Positions 17,656 through 26,884 of a DNA stretch of 64,000 nt are shown here, in pieces. Both the position numbers and the translations under genes were made by a program. The stretch's first letter is position 1. Each line of letters opens with the position of its first letter. Below the pieces are notes generated by a model. The model was not told the DNA's origin. It saw nothing but the letters and a program-made list of their open reading frames with translations, and did not search any database. This DNA comes from Candidatus Avelusimicrobium luingense (GTDB lineage Bacteria > Elusimicrobiota > Elusimicrobia > Elusimicrobiales > Elusimicrobiaceae). Where the stretch lies: contig OOHK01000001.1 of NCBI GenBank assembly GCA_900315845.1, forward strand, positions 1 through 64,000, written 5' to 3'.

Positions 17656-19230
17656 ATGCACACAACAACCTTTCGTAATGCCGTAGTATTTACAGCGGCG
17701 TTATTTCTTGCGTCTGTAGCAGGCGCACAACAATGGCAATTTGTCGGCACTCGCGCCATGGGTATGGGCGGAGCCGGAGTTGCCACCGCCTTTGGGCCGG
17801 ACGCTCAGTATTGGAACCCGGCCGGGCTAGCCCAAGAGGACGATACTAATGAAACGGGTCTTCTTATCAATGCCGGGGCAACCTTTGAGGCCACCAAGAA
17901 TGTATTGGAAGGCGTGCGCGATTTGACCGATATGGCCGACCAATACAAAGCGTTAAAAACGGCAATAGATAACGGCAACACGGCTACCGCCGAAAATATC
18001 ACTACCTTGTTCAAGGGCTTAAGCGATATTTCCAAAATGATCGGAAAAGAAACCGGGGCTTTGATAAATGCCGACGCCGGGGCTGTGTTCAAATTCAAAA
18101 ATTTTGCCGTTAGTGGCCGCGCCTTAGGCACCGGATCAATTACCCCTGTTGTAGATACCAAAAACATTCAATTTAACACAGGTACAGGCTTAACACTCGG
18201 TGCCACAACCGCCCCGACTTCTACCTCTAACCAATCGGCAGCGGCGGCCTTAGCGGCCTCTATTGATGCTCACAGTTTATTTCCGTCGTTAAATTCGTTA
18301 TTTAACAACGCCTATGCCAGCACAACGGCTCTGGCTAACGCCATCGTTAACGCCGCTGTGGCTCAAGGAGCAACCGAAGCACAAATTTTAGACATGCTCG
18401 GTGTAGCCACTTCCAACATGGATGGCGCGGCAGAAATTATTATACAAGCCGCCAGCGCCACCGGATCTTATAAAGACAACGAAACGCTTGTTATGGCGGA
18501 TGCCGCAACGTTTGGCGAAATGTCTTTGGGTTATGGTCAACAAGTGATCCCCGGTTTAAAAGTGGGGGGAAACTTTAAAGTGATTAGCGGTTACACCGCA
18601 CAAAGCGGCGTAATGGTTCTGACGGAAAATGAAGATATCAAAGATATTTTGGATAAAGCCTACGATAACAAAAAGAACTCCACAAATATCGGTATCGACT
18701 TGGGTGTCATGGCGAACTTATCTAAATTATTAGATAAAGAAGTTTTTTGGAATCCGCAATTCGGTTTAACGGCGCGTAACTTAAACAACCCGAAATTTGA
18801 CCGCCCGGGTGCTCCGGCAGATATTAATGCGGCTATCGCACGCAACTGGCGCACCGATAAATACGAACTCAAACCGCAACTGCGCGCGGGCGTAGCGGTC
18901 AATCCGTTTAATTGGATGACGGCAGCAGCCGATATTGACGTCACCGAAAACGACACGATGATTGACTCCATTAAATCGCGCCAACTTGCCTTGGGGTTAG
19001 AATTTAATGTCGTCAACGGTCAACGTTTCAATATGCCGCTTCGCATCGGATACAACAAAAACTTGGCCGACAGTTCCGTTTCTCCGTTCTACACGGCAGG
19101 TATCGGGTTTAACATGATGCACTTTTATATTGAACTCGCCGGGGCTATCAGTTCCGACACTACCAAAATTGACGGCAACACGATCCCCAACTCAGCCGCC
19201 GCTTCGCTGACGTTAGGATTCTTGTTCTAA
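17656..19230 (+). CDS. outer-membrane beta-barrel protein, TraF_2/PorV-like
   Basis: This 524-residue protein has a signal peptide ending near AGA-Q (residues 22-25). The mature N-terminus QQWQFVGTRAMGMGGAGVAT, followed by QYWNPAGLA, is typical of the OMPP1/FadL-PorV-TraF-like outer-membrane superfamily, where this GMGGA/NPA signature lines the barrel entrance. The C-terminal half alternates beta-strands and ends LTLGFLF with a terminal aromatic residue, as outer-membrane barrels do. An Ala/Thr-rich stretch lies between about residues 190 and 270. Such proteins are often labelled conjugal transfer TraF, but nothing here suggests conjugation. The function is unknown, perhaps transport or surface assembly. 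Confidence 0.8.
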   Translation: MHTTTFRNAVVFTAALFLASVAGAQQWQFVGTRAMGMGGAGVATAFGPDAQYWNPAGLAQEDDTNETGLLINAGATFEATKNVLEGVRDLTDMADQYKALKTAIDNGNTATAENITTLFKGLSDISKMIGKETGALINADAGAVFKFKNFAVSGRALGTGSITPVVDTKNIQFNTGTGLTLGATTAPTSTSNQSAAAALAASIDAHSLFPSLNSLFNNAYASTTALANAIVNAAVAQGATEAQILDMLGVATSNMDGAAEIIIQAASATGSYKDNETLVMADAATFGEMSLGYGQQVIPGLKVGGNFKVISGYTAQSGVMVLTENEDIKDILDKAYDNKKNSTNIGIDLGVMANLSKLLDKEVFWNPQFGLTARNLNNPKFDRPGAPADINAAIARNWRTDKYELKPQLRAGVAVNPFNWMTAAADIDVTENDTMIDSIKSRQLALGLEFNVVNGQRFNMPLRIGYNKNLADSSVSPFYTAGIGFNMMHFYIELAGAISSDTTKIDGNTIPNSAAASLTLGFLF

Positions 19231-19250
19231 ACTTGTTTTACTGTAAGCAA

Positions 19251-19279
19251 AAGCCGCCCTTAACCGGGCGGCTTTTTTT
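19251..19279 (+). terminator. Rho-independent terminator
   Basis: The stem GCCGCCC / GGGCGGC, extended by AA/TT pairs, ends in seven T and follows the outer-membrane gene. Confidence 0.93.
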
Positions 19280-19311
19280 CAACAACACACGCCGATACAA
19301 ACCCATTTTTG

Positions 19312-19317
19312 TATAAT
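19312..19317 (+). promoter_or_regulatory. -10 box of pfp
   Basis: A perfect TATAAT, preceded directly by TG, lies 40 bases before the pfp ATG, leaving a leader that contains an AGGAGAG ribosome binding site. The -35 is weak. Confidence 0.6.
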
Positions 19318-19356
19318 ATAAGGGAAGTGTTTTTATTCTATTTTCAGGAGAGTAAA

Positions 19357-21042
19357 ATGTCCGTAAAAAAATGTGCTTGTTCACCGTTGCAAGAACACCG
19401 CGCCAAATTTCAACCGGTGCTTCCCAACATCTTAAAAAAAGGCCCCGCTTTTGTAAAACCGAAACTGGGCAAACCTACTAAATCGGTAGCCGACCAAGCC
19501 ACCGTCAAAAAGATTTTCCCTAATACGTATGGCCTTCCGGCTATTACGTTTGTAAAAGGCAACAACGCCGCGTTATGCAAAAAAGCCGTACGCGTAGGCG
19601 TCGTGCTTTCCGGCGGACAAGCCCCGGGCGGACATAACGTCATCGGCGGGCTGTTAGACGGGCTGAAAAAAGCCAACAGCAAAAACAAACTCTTTGGTTT
19701 TTTAGGCGGGCCCAGCGGTATCGTAGACAATAAATTTATAGAAATCACACCGGCACTCATGCAAGAGTACCGCAACACCGGCGGGTTTGATTTAATTCAA
19801 TCGGGCCGCACCAAAATTGAAACGGACGAACAATTGGCCGCCGCTAAAAACAATCTTCTTAAAAATAAATTAGACGCGCTCGTCGTGGTAGGGGGGGATG
19901 ACTCCAACACTAACGCATGCGTCATTGCCGAATATCTCAAACAAAAAGGCGTAGATATCAGCGTCATCGGTGTACCCAAGACCATTGACGGCGACCTCAA
20001 AAACGAACACATTGAAACATCGTTCGGGTTTGATACTGCTACCAAAATTTATGCAGAACTCGTCGGTAATATTGAACGCGATATGAACTCCGCGCGCAAA
20101 TACTGGCACTTTGTACGGTTGATGGGGCGCAGTGCTTCGCACATTACGTTGGAAGTGGCACTTAAAACCCACCCGAATGCCGTACTCGTCGGCGAAGAAG
20201 TTCTCGCTAAAAAAATGACGCTCGGGCAAGTGGTTAAAAATTTAGTGGACTTAATTGTCAAACGTGCCAAAGCGGGCAAAAATTACGGTATCGTGCTCGT
20301 GCCGGAAGGATTGATTGAGTTTATCCCGGAAATGAAAGAACTAATCAGCGCGCTTAACGATTCGCTCGCCGATAACGAAGCCGCTCTTACTAAACTTTCC
20401 ACAACCGCCCAGAAAAAAGAATTTATCTTGGCCAAACTTCCTAAAAAACTCGCCGACTTGATGCGCTCGCTACCCGACGGAATCGCCAGCCAGTTAATGT
20501 TGGACCGCGACCCGCACGGTAATGTACAAGTATCGCTCATCGAAACAGAAAAATTGCTCGTAGAAATGATTAAAACAGAATTGTCTGCCCTTAAAAAAGC
20601 AGGCAAATATACGGGCAAATTTTCTGCCATTACACACTTCTTCGGTTACGAAGGCCGCTGTGGGGTGCCATCCACATTTGACGCCACCTACACATACGCA
20701 CTCGGTTATAACGCAGCGGTGCTTGCGCTCAATAAATGCTCGGGCTATTTATCGTCCGTACGCAAACTAACGCGCAAAGCACAAGATTGGGAAGTCGGCG
20801 GCGTACCGCTTACCATGATGATGAATATTGAACGGCGTAAAGGGAAAGAAAAACCCGTCATCAAAAAAGCCTTAGTGGAACTGAAAGGCGAACCGTTCAA
20901 ATATCTCGCCAAAAACCGCATTGCATGGGCGGAACAAGACCTGTTTGTCTTCCCCGGACCGATTCAATTCTTCGGGCCGGCCGAAGTGACCGATATCACC
21001 ACCTATACATTGATGTTGGAACAAGGCAAAAAAATTAAATAA
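19357..21042 (+). CDS. pfp: diphosphate-fructose-6-phosphate 1-phosphotransferase
   Basis: This PPi-dependent phosphofructokinase interconverts fructose-6-phosphate and fructose-1,6-bisphosphate in glycolysis and gluconeogenesis. It has 561 residues, the long PFK class, with an N-terminal extension of about 75 residues. Motifs are GGQAPGGHN (86-94), GGDDSNT (179-185), whose second Asp excludes ATP and marks PPi use, PKTIDGD (207-213) with the catalytic Asp, and MGRSASH. The start at 19357 is chosen over the ATG at 19309 because it has the ribosome binding site and lies beyond the TATAAT box. Using PPi saves ATP, which fits a fermentative anaerobe. Confidence 0.95.
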   Translation: MSVKKCACSPLQEHRAKFQPVLPNILKKGPAFVKPKLGKPTKSVADQATVKKIFPNTYGLPAITFVKGNNAALCKKAVRVGVVLSGGQAPGGHNVIGGLLDGLKKANSKNKLFGFLGGPSGIVDNKFIEITPALMQEYRNTGGFDLIQSGRTKIETDEQLAAAKNNLLKNKLDALVVVGGDDSNTNACVIAEYLKQKGVDISVIGVPKTIDGDLKNEHIETSFGFDTATKIYAELVGNIERDMNSARKYWHFVRLMGRSASHITLEVALKTHPNAVLVGEEVLAKKMTLGQVVKNLVDLIVKRAKAGKNYGIVLVPEGLIEFIPEMKELISALNDSLADNEAALTKLSTTAQKKEFILAKLPKKLADLMRSLPDGIASQLMLDRDPHGNVQVSLIETEKLLVEMIKTELSALKKAGKYTGKFSAITHFFGYEGRCGVPSTFDATYTYALGYNAAVLALNKCSGYLSSVRKLTRKAQDWEVGGVPLTMMMNIERRKGKEKPVIKKALVELKGEPFKYLAKNRIAWAEQDLFVFPGPIQFFGPAEVTDITTYTLMLEQGKKIK

Positions 21043-21065
21043 ATACTTGCCCAATGGCTTATTTT

Positions 21066-21096
21066 AGGTCGCTCTTTCACGGAGCGACCTATTTTT
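21066..21096. terminator. Rho-independent terminator
   Basis: The 9-bp stem AGGTCGCTC / GAGCGACCT has a short loop and ends in ATTTTTATT. It closes pfp. Confidence 0.88.
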
Positions 21097-21120
21097 ATTC
21101 CGCCCTCGTATTGAGTCTAT

Positions 21121-21136
21121 TTGGGCCTAGGCCCAA
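21121..21136. promoter_or_regulatory. perfect 16-bp palindrome, possible operator
   Basis: TTGGGCCTAGGCCCAA is a perfect inverted repeat about 75 bases before the first ChaN-like gene. A related imperfect palindrome sharing the GGG...GCCCA ends (TGGGTC-TAAA-GGCCCA) lies at 21150-21165. Paired palindromes in a short intergenic gap suggest a dimeric regulator site. No -10 can be fixed with confidence. Confidence 0.45.
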
Positions 21137-21212
21137 AAAACAATCTCTCTGGGTCTAAAGGCCCATGCCTATTTCCACTTGTTTTACTACAATGAAAATA
21201 GGGAGATTTTAT

Positions 21213-22349
21213 ATGTTCAAAAAATTCTTTTTATTATTCTTATTGTACATCTGTGTTATGATGCCGGGATATGCTCAATGGGAAAAAGAATTACCTGCCG
21301 CCCTTAGAACGGTATCCTTGACGGAACGACAACTTACGGAATTGTTGGCTACTCGCTTGCAAAAATCCTATATCCAAGCATTTGAACTGATGTATCATAA
21401 TCCGGTAGAAGAAATGGTCTTGGCAGACGGGCCATACACCGCGCTATCCAACCGCATTAAGAATCCGGAAGAATTATATCCGGAGATAAGCAATATTTTA
21501 ACAACACCCGAACAATGGGAAATGTATATTATATCTGCTCAAAACCGCCGGGTGGCCTCTCAAATGCGGCGAACAAAAAAACTCTTGGAAGATTACGAAG
21601 CGCAGTTCCCGCAAATGCGTCTTCACGAGCAAACGGTTGAAGTACCGCCTTCCCAATATATGAAGACATTAGCCGACCAAATTCCGGCTAATACCAAATA
21701 CCTTTTGCTGGGCGAAGCGCACTATGCCTATTTACGCCCACATATTGCTCAATTCATTACTCACTTGGCAAATAGCGGACGGAAAATCATTTTATTTACC
21801 GAATTTATGCCCCATGCAGCACAAACCCAAAATACCACCCGACGCAATGAACTCTTACGTGAGTATTGGCCCGTTTGGATGGCCGCCAAACAAGCCCAAA
21901 TTCCAATTGCCGGATTAGAACCGGAATTTGTTGTTCAAAACGACAATGTTGCGTTAATAGACCATATTACCGCTATTGATTTGCCTTTATGGGGAACAAC
22001 GGAAGGGGTTCGCCTACGCAATCAGCATTGGCTTCGTCTCATCAAACGTTATCGGGAAGAATTTCCCGATGCGTTATTTTTGATTTATGCCGGTGGGGGG
22101 CATTTATCTAGCGAACGTGCTTACTCGTTAGGGAAAACATTAGCAGGGCCCGATACCTATACGGCTCTTATTGTACCCACGGAATCACTTAAAAAGCCGG
22201 ATGAATTACTTAACATAAGCATGTACGATACGTTCTGTGTAAAACAGGCACTACCGATTTCACCTTTTATTAAGTTTGATTATCCGTTATCAACACAAGT
22301 TGGTTTTAATGCCAGAGTGCTTATACCTCCTCTCGGCAGGGGGGAATAA
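21213..22349 (+). CDS. secreted ChaN/Tiki-like protein, paralogue 1
   Basis: This 378-residue protein starts at 21213, where MFKKFFLLFLLYICVMM...YAQ forms a signal peptide with a GGGAGA site upstream. The second half shows the pattern of the ChaN/Tiki/EreA-like superfamily: LLLGEAHY (Gly167-Glu168-x-His170), LFTEFMP, a GLEPEF strand, GVRLRNQHW, and YAGGGHLSS near residue 290. The conserved Glu and His residues suggest a metal-dependent hydrolase or haem/metal-binding active site in the periplasm. The N-terminal 150 residues are helical and not recognised. It is followed with a 1-nt overlap by two clear paralogues. The substrate is unknown. Confidence 0.72.
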   Translation: MFKKFFLLFLLYICVMMPGYAQWEKELPAALRTVSLTERQLTELLATRLQKSYIQAFELMYHNPVEEMVLADGPYTALSNRIKNPEELYPEISNILTTPEQWEMYIISAQNRRVASQMRRTKKLLEDYEAQFPQMRLHEQTVEVPPSQYMKTLADQIPANTKYLLLGEAHYAYLRPHIAQFITHLANSGRKIILFTEFMPHAAQTQNTTRRNELLREYWPVWMAAKQAQIPIAGLEPEFVVQNDNVALIDHITAIDLPLWGTTEGVRLRNQHWLRLIKRYREEFPDALFLIYAGGGHLSSERAYSLGKTLAGPDTYTALIVPTESLKKPDELLNISMYDTFCVKQALPISPFIKFDYPLSTQVGFNARVLIPPLGRGE

Positions 22350-23536
22350 TGAAACTAAAATTTTATTTACCCTTATTACTTCTGGGCATTTGTACGCTTG
22401 ACAGCGTAGCACAATCGCAATTGCTTAAAGAAATTCCCGAGATAATAACCATGGACAAGTTATTAGCCAAACATCCGTCATGGCAGTTCTCGGAAGAAGC
22501 CGTTATAAAAACGCTGGAAGAACGCGTGAGCCAAGCCTCTCGTCAAGCCCAACAGGCCGAACAAGACTATTGGTGGAGTTCGTACCATTACACTACGGAA
22601 AAGCCGATAAAGGACTTTCCGGGTCTGATTCAGGGAAATTACGCCGAATTATATCCCGAAGTGCCTTTCTTACAAAATCAACAACAAATATCACTCTATT
22701 TGGCCGCAAAAGCAAACCGTGAAATAGCGAAAACCTTAAAATACCGTAACGATTACAGGGAGCAGTTTCAAGCGGCCATTCCTCGGATGAAACAAACGCA
22801 ACGGCATTTCACGCACGAACCGGAACAAGATATGAGTTGGCTTGCAGATCAGATTTCCGAAGATACCCAATATTTACTTTTGGGAGAACGACACTATATA
22901 ATTGAAATCAAAAATAACATCACCCGCTTAATGAGTGAAATACGACAACGCCAACCCCAACGTCCCATTTTTCTTTTAACGGAATTTTTAGATGCTGGCG
23001 TTCAATGGCAACCGGGGGATTCGGTATCATCTCCGGAATATCTTCCCATCTGGCAAGCAGCGTATGAACAGGGGATGACGGTACTGGGATTAGAGCATGA
23101 TATTGACATTAGTAAAGAGTGGGTAGGCGTTTGGGCAACCCGCGAAGGGGTACGGCTGCGTAACCGTCAATGGTTGCAAACTATTAAAGAGATGCGCAAC
23201 AAAAATCCGGATGCACTGTTTATCATTTATACCGGGGCCGGACATATCATGTACCACGAACCCTATTCTCTGGGCAAATTTTTAGCCGGGCCGCAAACAT
23301 ATGTGGCTACTTTCTATCCGGATAAAGGCCGAGACTTAAACAAACGTATTACGTATAACACGTCATATTTTGATATCTTATCGGAAGGGCAGCATTTCCC
23401 ATTAGAACGCATCATCAGTTTTGATGACCGGGAAATTTCTCAACTAGTTGGTTTTGATGCCCAATTTAGGGTTCCGGTAGAACTTTGGAAAACCTATAAA
23501 AACGAAGAAGACCGGTGGAAAATACATGAAGAATAA
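22349..23536 (+). CDS. secreted ChaN/Tiki-like protein, paralogue 2
   Basis: This 395-residue protein has a signal peptide (MKLKFYLPLLLLGICTLDSVAQ). The core motifs match its neighbours: LLLGERHY (Gly179-Glu180-x-His182), LLTEFLD, GLEHDID, GVRLRNRQW and IYTGAGHIMY, followed by the shared PYSLGKFLAGPQTY block. A helical N-terminal domain carries many Gln and Glu. It is translationally coupled to paralogue 1 (shared base, AGGGGGGAA site) and overlaps paralogue 3 by 11 nt, so the three are made together, probably as partners or a divergent enzyme set. Confidence 0.72.
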   Translation: MKLKFYLPLLLLGICTLDSVAQSQLLKEIPEIITMDKLLAKHPSWQFSEEAVIKTLEERVSQASRQAQQAEQDYWWSSYHYTTEKPIKDFPGLIQGNYAELYPEVPFLQNQQQISLYLAAKANREIAKTLKYRNDYREQFQAAIPRMKQTQRHFTHEPEQDMSWLADQISEDTQYLLLGERHYIIEIKNNITRLMSEIRQRQPQRPIFLLTEFLDAGVQWQPGDSVSSPEYLPIWQAAYEQGMTVLGLEHDIDISKEWVGVWATREGVRLRNRQWLQTIKEMRNKNPDALFIIYTGAGHIMYHEPYSLGKFLAGPQTYVATFYPDKGRDLNKRITYNTSYFDILSEGQHFPLERIISFDDREISQLVGFDAQFRVPVELWKTYKNEEDRWKIHEE

Positions 23537-24770
23537 TAAAATTTTCTTTTTTCTGATAGGTTGTTTATGGGCATTTGCTCCGGGTGGATATGCCCAAACT
23601 CCGGTGCGTGTTGCCGAAGGCACTGCAAAGGCGCTTCAAACGGTTTCGCAAGGCTCAAACAAGGCGCTGGATATGGCTGCAAATACTTCTTCGGGAATCA
23701 TACAGGCGGCCCTTGCCGACGAAATTCAAAAACTTAATCAAGTCATGAATGTACCGATAGAAACAGATGCATTTATGCATTTGTATCGACGGGTACACGA
23801 AACATGGCTGGATACCTACATGTTGCAAAGCCAACACACAACAACAAAACGATTGTTATGGCCCAGCCAACAACTTTCAAAGGAACTGGCAGTTAATCCA
23901 TACCCGGCCGATTCCAAAGCCGGTCAATTGCCAACACCTGAATTGTGGAGCCGATATTTTCTGATCAATAATAATTTGGGAACCCGCAAGTGGGTGGCCC
24001 GGTTAGCCGAACGACAAAAAGAAGTAACCAGCCGTTTGGAAGATTTCCTGTGGGAGTTGGAAACAGTTACACACCCCGCCCAAGAAGATATGAAATGGCT
24101 TGTTCATCAAATTTCGGCAGATACGCAATATTTGTTATTAGGCGAAATACACCATCATCCCGAAATTCAACTTCATGTTGAAGATTTTCTGCGTACATTA
24201 CGGATGGCCTATCCCCGCCGTCAAATTTTTCTTTTTACCGAATTTATTGCCCAAGACCAAACCTGGGGGGATACACTTACCAATGATGCTTACGCACCTT
24301 ATATCCCGATATGGCTTACCGCCAATTCGTACCATATTCCTATCGTTGGATTAGAGCCGACTTTTGTGCGCCCTAATGATGAGTCCTCTTTAATTTTACA
24401 GGAAACGGCCTTCTTCCCGCCGGAACTCCAACTAAAAAAAACGATATGGGGTTCGGTCGAGGGGCTCCGGTTACGTAACACCCATTGGATAGCCAAAATA
24501 CAAGAATACCGCCAACAATATCCCGATGCCCTATTTGTGATTCACGGCGGAGCCACGCACATGGATTACATGATGCCCTATTCTGTTTCCAAAGCATTAG
24601 CAGGCCCACACACATTAAATATATCGTTGGTTCCGGCCGACGAAATTAGCGAATTTGACCAAATGACTAACGGATTACTGCCTCAACGTATTTTAAAATT
24701 TAATAATCCGGAATTATCCCATTTAGCCGGTTTTGATATACAAATTAAAATTGATCAAGAGCGCCCTTAA
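23526..24770 (+). CDS. secreted ChaN/Tiki-like protein, paralogue 3
   Basis: This 414-residue protein has a signal peptide ending near GYAQ. Core motifs are LLLGEIHHHP (Gly206-Glu207-x-His209), LFTEFIA, VGLEPTF, GLRLRNTHW and IHGGATHMDY, where the final block has ATH where its sisters have GGH or AGH. The PYSVSKALAGP block is shared. The extra N-terminal residues (Ala/Thr/Ser-rich, 25-65) are absent from its sisters. It ends 23 bases before a DNA methyltransferase gene. The function is unknown; the conserved Glu/His set suggests an active or metal site. Confidence 0.72.
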   Translation: MKNNKIFFFLIGCLWAFAPGGYAQTPVRVAEGTAKALQTVSQGSNKALDMAANTSSGIIQAALADEIQKLNQVMNVPIETDAFMHLYRRVHETWLDTYMLQSQHTTTKRLLWPSQQLSKELAVNPYPADSKAGQLPTPELWSRYFLINNNLGTRKWVARLAERQKEVTSRLEDFLWELETVTHPAQEDMKWLVHQISADTQYLLLGEIHHHPEIQLHVEDFLRTLRMAYPRRQIFLFTEFIAQDQTWGDTLTNDAYAPYIPIWLTANSYHIPIVGLEPTFVRPNDESSLILQETAFFPPELQLKKTIWGSVEGLRLRNTHWIAKIQEYRQQYPDALFVIHGGATHMDYMMPYSVSKALAGPHTLNISLVPADEISEFDQMTNGLLPQRILKFNNPELSHLAGFDIQIKIDQERP

Positions 24771-24793
24771 TTTCTAGGGATTATACACAGACT

Positions 24794-26803
24794 ATGAAAA
24801 GCCCGTTGCTTTCCCTCGTATCGGAACTGGATAATCTCTCATTCTCTCGCGAAAAAAAATATATCTTCTTGCGCCATTTTTTTGCACACACTTGGTTGCA
24901 AAATCAACAACTTCCTACTGATTTTCTACCGGATATGTCGCTTGAGTTTTTGCCGTTGCACCCATCATTTACACATTTACTAACTACCATTCCCGTCGGG
25001 CAAGAAGGCATTAAAAATGCACTTACCCCTGAAATTATCGGGTTAATCAACGAACGCTATGCAATAGAAAAATCGTCCCGTACAGGCATTTTTTATACAC
25101 CCTTTGAAACGGCCCGGCAACTGGCCCGAGAAACGCTGCTGGCTTGGCTAAAATTACATCACTTGCTGCCGGATACCGCCCGGACAATTGATCTTGCGTG
25201 CCTTACGCACAAAGACCGTCCATGCCTTTCTCACGCCCTAGCCCAGCTTACTGTATGCGATCCGGCCTGTGGGGTGGGGGGACTTCTTATCCCGTTCTGG
25301 TTGGAATTAGCCGCATTGCGCCACGCCTTAACGCCAACGGAAAATTATGCCACGTTACTTCATGATATTGCCGCCCGTAATTTGTACGGTATTGATATTA
25401 ACCCCCATGCCATAGAAGATTTGCGCTTGCGGATGTCTTTAACATTAGCCGCCCATGGGAAAAAACTTCCTACTTCTCTACATTTTCACGTAGCCGATGC
25501 GCTTGCGGGCAATCCCTCGCAAGCATGGCGGCAACACTTTCCCGATGTGTTTTCCAACGGCGGATTTGATATTTATTTGGCTAATCCGCCTTATATCGGT
25601 CAAAAAAATCACAAGGAATTTTTTACGGCTTTACGGCAAAATCCACATTGGAAGAAATGGCTTACTCCTAAAAGCGATCTCTTATACTTATTTTTTCATC
25701 TCGCATTTGATGTACTTACTAAAGACGGGGTAGCGGGATTATTAACTACTTCCTACTTCGCACAAGCCGCGGCGGCAAAACCGCTACGTTTGCGCTTAAA
25801 ACAACAGGCCGATATTTTGCGCTTAATTGATTTTGGCGAAGAAAAACTTTTTACCCGCGCCAAAGGCCAACATAATTTGATTACTATTTTTACGCCGACA
25901 CAACTGGCTAAAACTCCCGAAAATTTATTTTTTGGCTCCCATGTGTTTTTAAGCACGCGTTCCATTCCTGCCGATATCAACACAGCCCTTTGCAAAATGG
26001 CGGCTACGTCCACCCGCTTAAAAGATTGCGCGCATATTTCCAACGGACTTATGACCGGATGTGATAAAGCCTTTATTCTTTCTGCAGATGAAATAGATAC
26101 GTTATCTCCCAACACTACCGAGCGCAAAAAATTAAAACCGTTTTTCAAAAATTCCGATATTTTACCCTATGTCTGCGCCCAAACACCGCGGCTTTATTTG
26201 ATTGATTTATTTTATCCGGCAGACCGGGATATTGATTTGCAACAGTATCCGCACTTTGCTATACATTTAGCAAAATTCAAAGAAAAATTACTTGCCCGCA
26301 AACAAAACAATAACGGTATACAAAATGCCATTAAACAAGGGAAATATTGGTTTGGCTCAGTGCGGCGCAAACTCAATTTTGACGACGATAAAATCGTTAT
26401 TCCGCATCGTGCCGCGCGTAATATAGCCGCCTATGCCCCGATGGAATGGTATGCCAGTTCCGACGTATATTTTATTTCGTCGCCGCGCGGTCATATTACC
26501 CTTTGGTATTTACTTGCATTATTAAATAGTCAACCCTATTATGCTTGGTTATTTTATAAGGGGAAACGTAAAGGAAAATTATTGGAATTATATTCCCAAC
26601 CATTAGGGGAAATTCCCGTTCCGTCCGCATCCGCGCAAACCCAAAAAACGATAGAGCAATTAGCACAAAAAATCTATGCAAAAAAATGCCAAAATGCCGA
26701 CGCAGATATCACGGCCGAACAACATCAATTAGATAAACTAATTTGTGCTTTATTTAGATTTAACAAACAAGAAACGTGTGCTTTGCTATCATTCCAAGCA
26801 TAA
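24794..26803 (+). CDS. N6-adenine DNA methyltransferase, TaqI/Eco57I-like
   Basis: This 669-residue protein transfers methyl from S-adenosylmethionine to adenine in DNA. AdoMet motif I is DPACGVGG (156-163) and the catalytic motif IV is NPPY (264-267), followed by IGQKNHKEFF, the order of the gamma class. The stretch FYTPFETARQLA before motif I is typical of type I/IIG/TaqI-like enzymes. The C-terminal 300 residues, with HISNGLMTGCDKAF and a late LLALLNSQPYYAW, resemble a TaqI-like target-recognition domain. No nuclease motif is obvious in the N-terminus and no endonuclease gene is adjacent, so it appears to be solitary, but a fused or distant nuclease cannot be ruled out. Confidence 0.85.
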   Translation: MKSPLLSLVSELDNLSFSREKKYIFLRHFFAHTWLQNQQLPTDFLPDMSLEFLPLHPSFTHLLTTIPVGQEGIKNALTPEIIGLINERYAIEKSSRTGIFYTPFETARQLARETLLAWLKLHHLLPDTARTIDLACLTHKDRPCLSHALAQLTVCDPACGVGGLLIPFWLELAALRHALTPTENYATLLHDIAARNLYGIDINPHAIEDLRLRMSLTLAAHGKKLPTSLHFHVADALAGNPSQAWRQHFPDVFSNGGFDIYLANPPYIGQKNHKEFFTALRQNPHWKKWLTPKSDLLYLFFHLAFDVLTKDGVAGLLTTSYFAQAAAAKPLRLRLKQQADILRLIDFGEEKLFTRAKGQHNLITIFTPTQLAKTPENLFFGSHVFLSTRSIPADINTALCKMAATSTRLKDCAHISNGLMTGCDKAFILSADEIDTLSPNTTERKKLKPFFKNSDILPYVCAQTPRLYLIDLFYPADRDIDLQQYPHFAIHLAKFKEKLLARKQNNNGIQNAIKQGKYWFGSVRRKLNFDDDKIVIPHRAARNIAAYAPMEWYASSDVYFISSPRGHITLWYLLALLNSQPYYAWLFYKGKRKGKLLELYSQPLGEIPVPSASAQTQKTIEQLAQKIYAKKCQNADADITAEQHQLDKLICALFRFNKQETCALLSFQA

Positions 26804-26848
26804 TACACTAAAAAATCACTTGCTAAAACGGGTTTTTTTATTCTATGC

Positions 26849-26854
26849 TATAAG
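26849..26854 (+). promoter_or_regulatory. -10 box of the DUF805 gene
   Basis: TATAAG with an upstream TGC (extended -10) lies 30 bases before the ATG at 26885, which has a CAGGAGA ribosome binding site. Confidence 0.5.
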
Positions 26855-26884
26855 AGTAGTTTTATTATCAAACAGGAGAAAATT

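Noticed and set aside
17656-19230. Reading as a conjugation protein because of its TraF_2-like N-terminus
   Set aside because: The signature belongs to a broad outer-membrane superfamily, and no conjugation or mobilisation genes are nearby.
24794-26803. BREX-type PglX or a type IIG enzyme with fused nuclease
   Set aside because: The length is too short for PglX, no other BREX genes are present, and no nuclease motif is visible in the N-terminus.
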